Shown: one piece after another, positions 24,458-35,892 of the stretch | How the letters are laid out: each line of letters starts with the position of its first letter | Position numbering within the stretch: position 1 is the first letter of the stretch | Assembly: GCA_020543525.1 (NCBI GenBank) | Contig: JAHYIO010000001.1 | Location: forward strand, 4,402,001-4,466,000 | Length of the DNA stretch: 64,000 nucleotides | Source: Coriolopsis trogii | Taxonomy: Eukaryota > Basidiomycota > Agaricomycetes > Polyporales > Polyporaceae | Direction: 5' to 3' | Made by a program: the position numbers and the translations under genes | Notes under the pieces: generated by a model | Databases searched by the model: none | Seen by the model: only the letters and a program-made list of their open reading frames with translations | Told to the model about the DNA's origin: nothing

Positions 24458-24508
24458 AAAATTCAGTGTGAAGTATGCTCCCCTCTCTCTTCTCTATCGT
24501 GGGTATCT

Positions 24509-24509
24509 G

Positions 24510-24541
<32 letters not shown>

Positions 24542-24542
24542 T
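24509..24542 (+). repeat. (GTGC)n microsatellite
   Basis: About 8.5 perfect tandem copies of GTGC just downstream of the Zn2Cys6 gene, probably in its 3' untranslated region. Confidence 0.9.
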
Positions 24543-25716
24543 CAAGCTTAAGGACTTGCAAAATCTGTATTGTTGTCGACTCGCTGTCTAGGTCTGACTC
24601 GCCTTCTGCCTGTCTGTCTGTGTATGTATGTTGTACGTCTATACCACCTCCCGTCGTCTCTGATCCAATGGGCGACTTGAGAGTCGTGCTGCGGCACTTC
24701 AGATCAGTGTTCAGTGGTACATACATCCGGTATGTCCGGGGACACCCCACCGAACCGGCCTGCAACGTCTCGACTATCAAAGTCCGCGAGCCTTGCGTGC
24801 TCCACAAGGCCCGGCGCCCCCGGCAACAACTACGGCGTTCAGAACAAACACTCGGAGAGGCTATCGGGACAAGATCACGATGATCGCACCGAGGCCTGCC
24901 GGGCACCAAGTCGAAGGACGGACAAAGATGAGGGACGCAAGCTCTGAATCTCCGTTCGATCCAACCGATCAATTGTATGCACTTTGAACGCCGTGCGCAG
25001 CCGTGGACACACAACCTCAAGCGGGCATAATCGTCTATGTACTACGTAGCGGATAATCGTCCGTGGTAAACTCGGGGTAAATCTGGGTGCCTTTCTGTTT
25101 TGACTCGTGCTGTTCTCTCGCGCTCATATGTACTCGGTAGAGGCACACTTTGTCGTCTGCAAGGAATGCGAACGCGCTGGCTATATAAAGGTTCAAGATC
25201 GGACCAGCGGTGGTGGCAGATGCCGACATACGTATTAAAGTTTTGTACGCCTTTGGATGCGGCTTTGCCAGCAGCTCGAGGGCGCCGTCATTCGAAGTGC
25301 GCGCGTCTGCAAAGGTGCACACTCTCTCGTTCGTTTCATCGTGCGTCTCAAACATGCCGAAGCACGCGCTAACTCAGTTGCGTTGTATAGTGACGATACT
25401 TCGGGGCTTGTATTGAGACATGACGTCGTCCTCAGTGCAATTGGTCGGCGGAACTTGAACGCATGGCAGGTATCATACGTGGCCAATCTCCCTGGGTAGG
25501 GCCATGAATCTGTCCGAGGCTTGCAACGGTCCAGTGTGAACGTGCTGCAGCGATTGATTGCACTGAATGACGCTTACGTTGGGAGAAGCACAAGATACTT
25601 CTACGGCGTATAGTGATTCCCATCCTCCTACCGCAGCACGCCAACAAAACGTATGTCGTGACAGGACCGACTCCCTCCTCTCATCCCCCCATCCTCGCTC
25701 ACACAGTCGGACCACC
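24543..25716. other. Intergenic region, no supported gene
   Basis: A 106-codon minus-strand frame (25035-25355) has unbiased composition but no recognisable domain, no TATA element and no supporting splice structure; I do not call it. Otherwise nothing is seen. Confidence 0.4.
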
Positions 25717-26227
25717 ATGAATGTATCTGCAACAGAACGCCAGGCTCTCCAGTACGTCGATCTAATATCGTCTCTGTCCCGCGCTCTAGAGCAGACTGAC
25801 GTTCGTCTCCTATCCTTTCTGTCTCCCAACAAATCAAAGACTGAAGAGCGTATCCGAGCTCTTCCTCCCCGACCACCTCCTTCTCCTTGTCTGTTCCGAG
25901 CCTAACTCTCTAGAGAGCACCGATCCGCCCTCGGTCGCTCCCAACAACAACATCCGACTTGAGAATTGGACGGCTTATAGCCGCGCTGTCAGCGTCTTCA
26001 TTCGTTTTCACGGTCTCGGGGAGCACCTCGTATCTATCATCATCTTCAGGCGGCTCACGCAGAGGACCCAAGCAGAGGCGCTCGAGTACGAGATGACCGA
26101 TCGGTTCTGCAAGGATTTTCTGACGTTGAACATCCGGGGGCTCACCCCGGCGCTTGGGGAGATGGCCGACTCCATGTCCGCCGCGAAGTTCTTCGAGGCG
26201 CTGAGCAAGCTCCCTGGCGCAGCGTAG
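25717..26227 (+). CDS. Small uncharacterised protein
   Basis: Exons 25717-25800 and 25847-26227; 154 residues. The acceptor at 25846 is the one that keeps the frame open to the stop at 26225. Sequence: a mainly helical N-terminus (ATERQALQYVDLISSLSRAL), LFLPDHLLLLVC, then IRLENWTAYSRAVSVFIRFH and a C-terminal helix rich in Ala and Lys. No signal peptide, membrane segment or known domain is recognised. I cannot assign a function. Support is the coherent two-exon structure. Confidence 0.55.
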
Positions 26228-27317
26228 CGGCGGCGGATTGGGAACTCAAGCAGGGTCCCCTGCAGCCTGTGCGTAGATGCTCACTTCTAGATGGGGAGTG
26301 AATACTGAGGGATTACGGACAGGGATAGCTTCCGAAGAGGTGTCGGTTGCAGTCGTCTTTGTGCAGCTCTAGTCAGACTCAAGGGGGGACGTTCCCCCAG
26401 CCAATATTCAGAAGCTGCCAATCCCGATGTTGTGTCCGCGTTACTTGTGCACGTCTTCTCTTTCAAAGCTACCGCGCCGGACGTTCCAGCTTCTACTGCC
26501 GCCGGTGAGCTGAGCGAGGCGGTCGACGGCCAAGTCAATGTCACCCGGAGGCGAGCAATGTTTCGCAACAAGCGACGATGGCTTATACGCTATCAGATGC
26601 GGACACCAACCTATCCGTTTTCCACGTCCGCGCCTCCACCAATGCAGCCGCGCGCGCCGGGCTGCGTTGTGGTGCCTCGGGAAATTGGCTGAGAGGCAGT
26701 GCGCACTGCTGCATCCGCAACGCCACAACGCGGGTGAGGCGGGCGCGCGCCCGGTCGCGTCTCTCCTCACGCGTCCACAATATGCGATGCTTGAGCGCGA
26801 CTGAGACGCGTGCATAGGGTCGCCGCCCGGGACGCCATCGAGCAAATTCAGTGATCGCTGGACACGCTTTGCGCGCATCCCATACGGTGCTGACTCGACG
26901 ATCTCCTCTGAAAGGAGAGGAAGTGAGGAAGTGAGCGGAGATCGCATGTTCTAGGGACTGCTTGTGTTTTTCGGCGAGCGCGGTGGGTGTCTCGTACATC
27001 CTTGTGTGAGCTCATCGTGTCCTAGGTGTCTCCCACTCACCATCCTGGCTCAGACTAGATGACGACAACCCGTTGGAGCTCACACCGCGCGCGCGTTGCG
27101 CATTCAATATGCGATGCGTAAGTGTATGGCCCCGACGCCAAGCTCCAGAATTCCACAGCACACCCCGGCGTCGCATGACCGCCTGTAACTGCGCGCTATG
27201 TATCAACGTATAAAACTTTGCACGAGGGCGCAGAGGTGCCTCACCATCCTATACACCCTCCCGTCCCTCCTTCCTTTGACGCTTCTTCTCTTTCTTGTCC
27301 ACCGTTCGACGTTCGTC
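26228..27317. other. Intergenic region, no supported gene
   Basis: Several short overlapping frames on both strands, none with a signature. The last 100 bp should contain the promoter of the small secreted protein; TATAAAA is at 27209-27215. Confidence 0.4.
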
Positions 27318-28047
27318 ATGTTCCGCGGATCTGCTGCCCTTTTCGCCCTTTTCTTCTTCCTCTTCGCAGCATCCGCTCTTGTCGTGAACGCGGCCGCCGT
27401 CGAGGAGAAACGCAGTAAGTCCTCACCTTGAAACACCGCCTCGACGGCGTGTGCAATGCGAATGGCTGATGGTTGATGGCTCGCCTAGACTTCATTGACG
27501 ACTGTAAGTCTTCCGGAAGCCGGCAAACACGAACGGCGTCTCAGCCGATAACCACGTCCATCCTACAGTCACCTCCGCCGTCGGAAACGGCTTCGACGAT
27601 ATCAAGACCATCGTGCAGAGTAAGCCGGCCACGGCCACTGGACGGCAGTCACAGCACGACCGACGCTGACCCCCGTCTCTCCATCGCAGGCATCGAAGGC
27701 AAGGCAGAGACCGTGATCACCGCTGCCGGAGGCCAAGCTCTCACCCTGGCCAACGACGGCAAGGGCGTCGTCACCTCGATCGGCCACGAGGTGTACACCA
27801 TTGCGACCGCCGAGCTCAACCAGTGAGTGTCTCGCTTGCTTCTGCTGTCGGACTTGTCTGCTAGCTGTGGAGGAGGAGGAGCCACCGTCGCGACTGATAA
27901 GTACTGACAGCCGGTTCCAGGCCAACAGGAACGCACAACCCCAACTCCGCACCGGGTATGCACGCACTCTCGGTGTCAACGTCTTTGCTCGGTGGACTGT
28001 TGACGGTGTTTGTGGCTACCTTCATGGGTGCTTGGATCGTGTTGTGA
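27318..28047 (+). CDS. Small secreted or membrane-anchored protein
   Basis: Exons 27318-27414, 27489-27503, 27569-27619, 27690-27822, 27921-28047; 140 residues. Phase is kept through all five exons, including a 15-nt exon 2. The N-terminus MFRGSAALFALFFFLFAASA is a clear signal peptide. The mature part contains SAVGNGFDDIKTIV and KAETVITAAGGQALTLAN. The C-terminus after NSAPGMHAL is a hydrophobic segment (LLGGLLTVFVATFMGAWIVL) running to the stop. That pattern fits a GPI-anchored or single-pass membrane protein. No enzyme motif is seen, and I do not recognise a named family. Confidence 0.72.
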
Positions 28048-28244
28048 TCGATTGCGTTGCATTGCTTGTCGTATATCATATCGACTTTATCCTTACAAAA
28101 GACTGTGTTTATATATTATTTGTTCGTCAATAGCTCGACCAAAGCATTAGTGAACATCATGGCGCAAAGGTGCAAGGGGCACTGCCTGACATTTATATTT
28201 GGCTGTCGGTGCACGCTTGCTGAACACTGACGATTTGCTAAGTA

Positions 28245-28600
28245 ATGAGGAGAAATTGCGCTTCGAATATCAGTTCATCCGTGAGGATGCGGTTCCTGTA
28301 GGACATAGAAGGGGTAACAAAAGGGGAATTGGACGACGAGAAGACAAAATAAAAATTGATTGACGAGAGTGGGATTCGAACCCACGCCCTTTCGGACCAG
28401 ATCCTTAGTCTGGCGCCTTAGACCGCTCGGCCATCTCGCCATGAGAATGCATTTCCCAAGTGCGTTTCCGAACCGCCGTGATCAGGTCCGCCATTCCAGC
28501 AACGCAACGGCGTACGCCACCCCTCAGAATACTAAGGCCAGGACTATGCACAGAATTGGTCACCCAGCCTCTGGTCCAGAATAGTTTGGGAGATTACGCC
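28245..28600. repeat. Left arm of a large inverted repeat with tRNA-Leu
   Basis: Reverse complement of 28685-29080 with scattered mismatches and small indels. Shared landmarks: the CCTGTAGGACATAGA / TCTATGTCCTACATG tracts, the full tRNA gene, the AAGTGCGTTTCCGAACCGCC tract, and GTACGCCACCCCTCAGAATA. Confidence 0.85.
28361..28440 (-). tRNA. tRNA-Leu (anticodon AAG), minus copy
   Basis: 80-nt class II tRNA. Acceptor stem GGCGAGA pairs with TCTCGTC with one G-T pair; anticodon stem CCAGA/TCTGG encloses loop CTAAGGA with anticodon AAG; a long variable arm TCCGAAAGGGCG and the T arm with GTTCGAATC follow. No intron. Identical in sequence to the plus copy as far as I can read. Confidence 0.93.
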
Positions 28601-28684
28601 AGAACCTATGTAAGGCGGATAAGCAGCTGTGATGGGCTTTTCGGAGTAAGTTGTACCATTTGTACTTGGCGCTCTGGTGGTCTT

Positions 28685-29080
28685 ACCACAGTGTTCTGGC
28701 CTGGAACAGGAGACCAATTCCGTGCATGTTCCTGGCCTTAGTATTCTGAGGGGTGGTGTACGCCGTTGCTCGTCGTAGCCGAACTGTCTTCATCATTCTA
28801 TTTCAAGTTGCTGGAATGGCGGACCTGATCACGGCGGTTCGGAAACGCACTTGGGAAATGCATTTTCATGGCGAGATGGCCGAGCGGTCTAAGGCGCCAG
28901 ACTAAGGATCTGGTCCGAAAGGGCGTGGGTTCGAATCCCACTCTCGTCAATCAATTTTTATTTTGTATTCTCGTCGTCCAATTCCCCTTTTGTTACCCCC
29001 TCTATGTCCTACATGAACCTTTGAACCGCATCCTCAAGGATGAATGAGTATTTCAATCACGCGTTCTCCCTATTGTATCG
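28685..29080. repeat. Right arm of the inverted repeat with tRNA-Leu
   Basis: Partner of 28245-28600; the arms are separated by about 80-90 bp. Similarity fades near 29080. Confidence 0.85.
28870..28949 (+). tRNA. tRNA-Leu (anticodon AAG), plus copy
   Basis: Same 80-nt structure as the minus copy at 28361-28440. It is followed by AT-rich sequence with a T run at 28955-28959 that could terminate Pol III. Confidence 0.93.
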
Positions 29081-29158
29081 GTAGGATTACGCATTTATGA
29101 TCAGGATGGATTACTATATGTACGTTCGACTAGCTACGCCGCCTATGACAGACATTCT

Positions 29159-32100
29159 CTAATCATCGCCGAACATGATCTTCAGGTTCTCGATGCTTTC
29201 TGGATCAGTGTCACGTTTGCCTTTGAAGGCCTCCTTGACAATAGCAGTCTTCCTCTTCTGGATCTGTAATATGCGTCCTTCTATAGTGCCTGAAACCTAC
29301 AAATCATGAGGCACAATCAGCATTGAGTGGGTGACGGCATAAGCTGCGATCACGGACGATGAAGTGCGTGACGTGGACGGTCTTTTCTTGGCCGATTCTG
29401 TGTACGCGGTCAATGGCTGAGAGAACGCGTGAGCAAGGCACGGCTAGTCGAAATGCAGTCTAGTACCGACCTTGGTTCTCCGTGGCCGCATTCCACCAGC
29501 AATCCATCTGCGTGATCGTCAGTGTGCACGATCCACGGGCTCCGAGCCTATGACGATACGTACCATGTATACGTGGTTGGCATTCGTCAACTGGGAAGGC
29601 GTTTGTCAGTAGATAGTCCCATCGTACTCTTGACTCAGGGCTCAGTATGGGTACCCACGTTGAGTCCTACGCCTCCAGCTTTCAGGCTGATGATGAGAAC
29701 TTTCGCATCGCGCGAAGGAGCCTTGAAGCCGTTCACGGCCTCATTGCGCTTCTTCACGTCCATTGAGCCGTCGAAGCGGAACCAGGGGAGGCCCTCACGC
29801 TCCAGGACTGCCTGGATTAGGTCGAGGAAGGAGGTAAATTGCGAGAAGACTACGGCACGAAAGCAAGGATCCTGGTCTCTCAAGCGTCCTGAACACGCGA
29901 TTCGTGGGTGTTCAGCACATTATTCAAAGGCACGACGAGGATGGGATACATACGGAGGTGCTGAACGAGGGCTTCCAGCTTCGTAGAGGAGCGGAAGTCG
30001 TTCCGTCTCAACATGACGGTGGAAGATGGTGCTTGTTCCTCGTCACCAGACTTGTCACCACTATGATTTCTTGAGCGTACAATCTCGAGCAAGTCGCTCT
30101 CCTGTATAGCACATGAGCAAGGGCTAGCGCGCGCGACGCGTCGTTACTCGCCTTGACGGGCCCTCGAGAACATGTTGGACACTTCCCATCTTCGCCTTTC
30201 TCTCTGCACTTCTCAATGAACGCGATGATGCAATCCTTGCAACTACGGAGCGCCCACAGTAAGTACCATTGCTGCTTCAGAAATGCAGGGACACATACCA
30301 CTGATGCAGACAATCGGGGAGGATTGCAGGGGACTCCATCGCGTCGAAACATATCGGACACTCCGCGTCTTCCTCCTGCCCGAGATTGGCGAGGACACCT
30401 TCGGCATAAACCTTGTTGTCACCCGCAGCGTTTTCACCTTTTCCAAAGCGCTGAATGAGCTCTTGTACGTCTACCTCACCGCTACCTCTAGGGGCTTTGG
30501 TGATAGTGCTGTCGCTCCCAGACAAGACCAAATTGGGATGGAGAACGGCACGGCGAAGTCTGGGGAGCATTGATCAGCGATGACAACGGCTTTTTACGAG
30601 GCGCAACTTACCGCATGAGCATGGCTAGAATGTGCGTATAATTGCGGCTCACGAGACCCTTCTCGGAGAGATGCTCGAAGTCCTTCTTTGCGTCGGAGTA
30701 CAGCGAGTCGTAGATCTTGCGTTCAAGCGGAGAGAACTCGAGCATCTCAATCGCAACCTGGGACGATTTGTTTTGAGACAGAAGGTGGCACAAAAGGAAT
30801 ATAACCACGTACCTCCTTGGGCGGTAGTTCGACTATGCGCTTGCCATCAGAATCCAGCATGTCTTTCTCGCGACGCAAAAGGACGCTCTCGAGGATGATC
30901 TGAACGACCTCCACAGCCTTCCGATCGCGTGCAAGGAATGGCAGAGTAATGAAGCTGAAGCATCTGTTAGATGTGATACAATGACACCTGAGCTAATACT
31001 CACGAGCGGAAGAACGTGTAGTTGGACCAGGGCTGGAAGTCCAAGAACTTCCTGCGGCACGACGTCAGTATAGGTGAAGATACCGTTTCAGATGTCCACG
31101 TACAAGAGCGAGTACAGATCCTCCAGGCGATTGACGATCGGCGTGCCAGTGACTGCCCACCGCCTACGTGCACGAAGCGCATACACCGCCTTCGCGGTCT
31201 TGCTCGTTCGAGATTTGCAATGGTGAGCTTCATCGAGTACGACCCCTGTCCGATACTGTAAGCAACTATATGCATAGCGTACTGAGTGCGAAACGCCTCA
31301 CGCAGCCATTCCACTGTCGGTTCGAACATAAACACATGTCGATGGAATCCATATGCTATCACGCACCTTCGAAGATAGTCGAGGGTTGCCTCTCATGCTT
31401 CGCATGCTCCGATACTAGCGTTCCGTATGACGTGACGACTACAGTGATCGCAGATTCGTTGTCTACGGCAGCGTCTAGGTCGAGTCGGTTTTGTCCATGC
31501 CAGACTGTGACCTTGATCGTGTCCGGTTTACTTGAGCGTTGGAGCTCCTCGGCCCATTGAGCAAGGAGCGAAGTAGGTGCAACGATCAAAGTCGCAGAGG
31601 GCCCTTTCCGTTGGCCTGGCGGAGGATTGGGCATGACACGGAAGGCGCTGTTGAGTCTGAGCTGCTTCGCCTTGGAGCTGCTCGTGTATTCCGCAGGGGC
31701 TTCGGGTTCTCGAGCGGTCTGGATGAGAGCAGAAAGCATTATTGTCTTGCCCATACCCACTGAGTACCTCGTCAGCGTGCATGAAACACGCGCAGAGCTA
31801 AAGCACTTACTCTCTACAAACCGTATCAAAGGACAGTCAGTGCCGGTCAGACGATGTTAGACGACTGTATGCATGTGAATTGACATACCGTCTCTACAAT
31901 GAAAAATGAGTACGCGCATGATACTTGCAGTGTAGATACTTACGCTAGAATGCCACCTTTACACTTTCGTTCCGCCTTGGGGAACTCAAGGCTCAGCTCG
32001 CCCGAGTACTCGTTGAAGTAGAACGATCGTTCGTCAGCAGTAAGATCTATCATATCATCGTTGGGGTCGTAAGGGAAGACATATCTGTGAGCAAGTCAAA

Positions 32101-33674
32101 CTCCTGCGCACATACGTCGTAGATCATTGACCTACTCCTTCCATAGAGGATGCAACGATCGCGCCTCTCGTGCAGAAGTCGCACCCGTCTCGATGGAGTG
32201 CATCCACCTAGAGAGAGATCAATACGAGACAGCGCACAGAATCAAGGACGCAGAACGCACAGGAGCGCTTGTTTCTGGTAGCCTCGCAGCTTCAGAGTGA
32301 ACGTGTCACCAGGCTCCATCTCCCCGAGCTTGCTGTCGTTCTGTTGCGCTCTTGATGATTCTCAGTCTCACGTACATAACGAACATCCACGTGCAAACCG
32401 TACTTCTTATATATGAGGTTAATCTGTTCCTCGGTGATGTCGCCTTCTTCGTCGTCGTCCTCTCCTGCTTGCGTCTGCTTGACGGCGCCCGGCCGTTGCG
32501 TAAGCAGCTCAAGGTCCTGTGCGCCAAGTTTGCCATTGGTGGAGAGGGGTCGAGGGCTCTTTCGTGGCTTCAGGTTGATCTTCTTGAACAAGTTGAGGAG
32601 CGAACGTTTGCGTTCCCGCAGTATTTGCTCGGCTTCTGTCTCATGACTTTCATTGAACATCACCTTCGAGCTATCATCGGCAGCAGACGCCACTTTGGGA
32701 GGTCGGAAAGCGGATGGCTTTATATAGACAGATAGCGACAGTATGAGGTCTGCACCGGTTGTAAGCTTTGCTGGGCACTCGACCATTGTGCACTTTTTGA
32801 ACTCCACGATATCTATCACAGAGTGAGAATGGTGGCAGAATCGAACACCTTCTTCTAGCACTCACCTAGGTCGAGAAGACGTGAGACCCACGACGCAACC
32901 TCTTGAGGCAATCGACCAAACTCTGCAGGATGATGGGCGTCATGACATTGTATGTAGGCTCATAAGGGACCAACCGAATCCTCGCGAGTTCGTGATGCGA
33001 ACCACAGAGTCCTGCTTCTTCTTATTTGGCTTTGGAGGCGCGGGCTTGAACATGTTGGCTATCGTAAGTTGCTTCTTTCCGTCTGTACCCTTCTTAGCAG
33101 GCTTCTTGGGTAGTGGAGGGAGCGCTTTCTCGGGCTCTTCACGCTCTATTCGTATCTCATCCCCGGCTTTGATGTACCCCGTACCTTTGACCGTGCTCCA
33201 CGCATTGTCAACGAGGAAGTAACCGAGATACATGGACTCTGACTCTGGTGTCTTCGGATCCATGTTACGATCGGGGGACAGCTTTCGCCGTTTGATTGGT
33301 GGACCTTCGGTACGCAAAGGGGGAAGGGGAACAGGAAGAGGGGAAGAGTCCCGGGTCTCGTGTACTCCGGAAGACATACTGGAAACACTCGATGCCCTGG
33401 GTACGTCGACATATTCGGGAAGATCTAGCACATCGAAGTCATCTTCTCCCGCATCTTGCTCTAAAGGCTGGGAGTAAGGTCTATAGCTGGGAGATTCCTC
33501 GTCGTCACTGTCGGCAAAGAACAGGGGTTTCTGTGTCGAGGGTAGAGGGCGCTTTGTCGCGCTTGGTTCTACGTTCAGAGGCTGCGCAGGGGGTGGTGGA
33601 GAGACACGGTTCGGCTCTAAGTCCTCGTCATCAGATCCAGCAAAGAACATAGGGTGATCGCCGTCGCGGTCCAT
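29159..33674 (-). CDS. rad5: RAD5/HLTF-type DNA repair helicase and ubiquitin ligase
   Basis: 22 exons reconstructed (minus): 33674-32975, 32922-32866, 32812-32376, 32340-32261, 32207-32136, 32084-31944, 31893-31889, 31813-31811, 31759-31367, 31313-31302, 31245-31104, 31051-31004, 30954-30813, 30757-30612, 30559-30299, 30242-30152, 30101-29954, 29888-29659, 29590-29564, 29507-29471, 29416-29358, 29296-29159; 1122 residues. Domains in order: acidic N-terminus, HIRAN (about 150-310), SNF2 ATPase with DEMGMGKT (about 497) and DEAHH, a C3HC4-like RING (CPICFDAM to CPTCSR, about 858-903) inside the helicase lobes, then the C-terminal helicase domain with VGLN and DRVHRIGQ. This order is diagnostic of Rad5. 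Known role: polyubiquitination of PCNA and fork reversal in error-free damage tolerance, nuclear. Micro-exons of 5, 3 and 12 nt and one GC-AG intron (30151-30102) are needed. Confidence 0.92.
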
Positions 33675-33932
33675 GACAAGTCGACGCGGAGAGGTAACCG
33701 TAGGGCGTATGAGTCGAAAAGTGACGCGTAGAGTCGCGTCGCGTCAGCTAAGCAGCTTGCAGCCACAGACGCGGGTCCGACGCGTCAATACAGCCAAATA
33801 GCAAATGTCTCTGATAGGCAGTTCAGTCTCACGCATAACTTGACGTCTTGAGAATTCAATCGAAAGTGCTTAGAACTCATTTGGCCGGTCTACTCTCCCT
33901 CCCCTCCACCTCATCGTTCACGTCATCACAAA
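33675..33932. promoter_or_regulatory. Bidirectional promoter with two ACGCGT (MCB-like) boxes
   Basis: 258 bp between the start codons of rad5 and cct7. ACGCGT occurs at 33724-33729 and 33780-33785, with related TCGCGTC repeats between them. ACGCGT is the MBF site of yeast S-phase genes; its use here is inferred. Confidence 0.6.
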
Positions 33933-35892
33933 ATGCAGCGGGGACTTCCAATGGTATGTTTACACACTTTTTGCCATGGTTTGCATCTGACAAGTCTGCA
34001 GCAACCGACCGTAGTCCTCCTGAAGGAGGGCACGGACACCTCTCAAGGAAAACCTCAACTCCTCTCGAACATCTCAGCATGTCTCGCGATATCCGAGACG
34101 CTTTCGAGCACCCTTGGTCCTCGCGGAATGGACAAGCTCATCGTCAATGAGCGTGGCGAGGCTCAGATCACGAACGATGGTGCGACTATCCTCAAGCTCC
34201 TTGACATCGTACATCCTGCCGCGCGTACACTCGTGGATATCGCCCGGGCCCAAGACGCTGAGGTCGGCGACGGTACTACAAGCGTTGTGCTTCTTGCTGC
34301 GCAGCTGTTGAAGGAGGTCCGTGGATACATCGAGGAGGGCGTGAGCCCGCATATTATCATGAAGGGTTTCAGGAAAGCTGCCGAGCTGGTGAGTGTCATT
34401 CAGGAAGTTGTAACACACGGCCTCATGAAGCATATAGGCGATAGAGCACATCAAGTCTGTTCAAATCACCATTGACAAGTCAGATCCCGAGTACGTACAA
34501 CCTGTCTAAAACGGACAAGCAAAGGAGCTCATCATATGACCAGACAATTCCGTTCCCTTCTCCTCAAATGCGCGTCCACATCCATGTCTTCAAAACTTAT
34601 CCACTCAGAAAAGCCTTTCTTCTCGAATATGGTCGTCGATGCCGTGCAGTGTCTCGACCAGGACGACTTGAACGAGAACCTCATCGGCGTGAAGAAGGTA
34701 CCCGGAGGCGGCATGCAGGACTCGCTCCTGGTCAAGGGCGTCGCGTTCAAGAAGACGTTCACATATGCAGGTGCTGAGCAGCAGCCGAAATCGTTCCGCG
34801 ATCCGCTCATCCTGAGTTTGAACGTCGAGCTGGAACTGAAGGCCGAGAAGGACAATGCTGAAGTCCGCGTAGAGCACGTATCGGACTACCAGGCTATTGT
34901 CGATGCTGAGTGGGAGATCATCTACCGGAAGCTCGAGGCAATCGAGAAGACCGGCGCAAAGGTTGTCCTCAGCAAATTGCCTATCGGTGACCTCGCGACA
35001 CAGTGGTTCGCCGACCGCGACATCTTCTGCGCCGGTCGTGTTCCTGCTGACGATCTCAACCGGGTTGTCCAAGCAGTCGGTGGCTCCATCCAGTCCACCT
35101 GCTCCGATATCAAGCGCGAGCATCTGGGAACCTGTGGTTCCTTCGAGGAAAAGCAGATTGGAGGAGAGCGTTACAACCTCTTCACGGAATGTCCGAAGGC
35201 AAAGACTTGCACTCTCATCCTTCGAGGAGGTGCGGAGCAGTTCATCGAGGAGGTCGAGCGGAGTCTGCATGATGCTATCATGGTGGTGAAACGTGCGGTC
35301 AAGAACGGCGACATCGTTGCGGGTGGAGGTGCAATCGAGGTACGGCTCGCCAAGTTGCTTATCTTGGAAAATTTGCTCTTACATTAGTGTGCTCGATGAC
35401 AGCTGGACCTATCTTCACGCATCCGTAAACACGCCTTGTCAATTCCGGGCAAGCTCCAACTAGTCATGATGGCGTTCGCGAAGGCGCTCGAAGTCATTCC
35501 GCGACAGATTAGCGACAACGCGGGCTTGGACTCGACGGATATCCTGAACAAGCTGCGCATGAAGCATGCAAATGGTGAAAAGTGGTTTGGTGTCGACGTC
35601 GACGGGTCTGACGGCATCCGCAACAATTTCGACGCCTTTGTTTGGGAGCCCAGTCTGGTCAAGGTGAACGCGATCAATAGCGCGACCGAGGCGGCCTGCT
35701 TAATCCTGAGCGTCGATGAGACCGTCAGGGCACCACAGAGCGAAGCCGTAAGTGTCGTCCCCGCATTGACCGTCTTCCGACCGCTTAGCTGACGCGCCCT
35801 GTCCTATATAGCAAAATCCAGGACCCAGGGCGCCGCCGGGGACGGCTCAGAGGGCACTCCGAGGAAGGGGACGTGGGATGCCAAGGCGGTGA
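33933..35892 (+). CDS. cct7: Chaperonin CCT/TRiC subunit eta
   Basis: Exons 33933-33953, 34002-34388, 34438-34490, 34544-35339, 35403-35747, 35812-35892; 560 residues, the usual length. The N-terminus [20 protein letters not shown] is typical of eta. Group II chaperonin motifs: [29 protein letters not shown], the ATP-site [11 protein letters not shown], the apical segment with [22 protein letters not shown], and [14 protein letters not shown] near the end. It forms part of the hexadecameric cytosolic chaperonin that folds actin, tubulin and WD-repeat proteins. The C-terminal tail is Gly/Arg/Pro-rich. It is divergent from rad5. Confidence 0.95.

Noticed and set aside
26432..26817. Overlapping frames on both strands as a gene
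   Set aside because: Equal-quality frames in several phases, none with motif or exon logic.
34472..34543. Frame through the CCT7 intron reading out of phase
   Set aside because: Splicing 34490 to 34544 restores the conserved CCT sequence [16 protein letters not shown].
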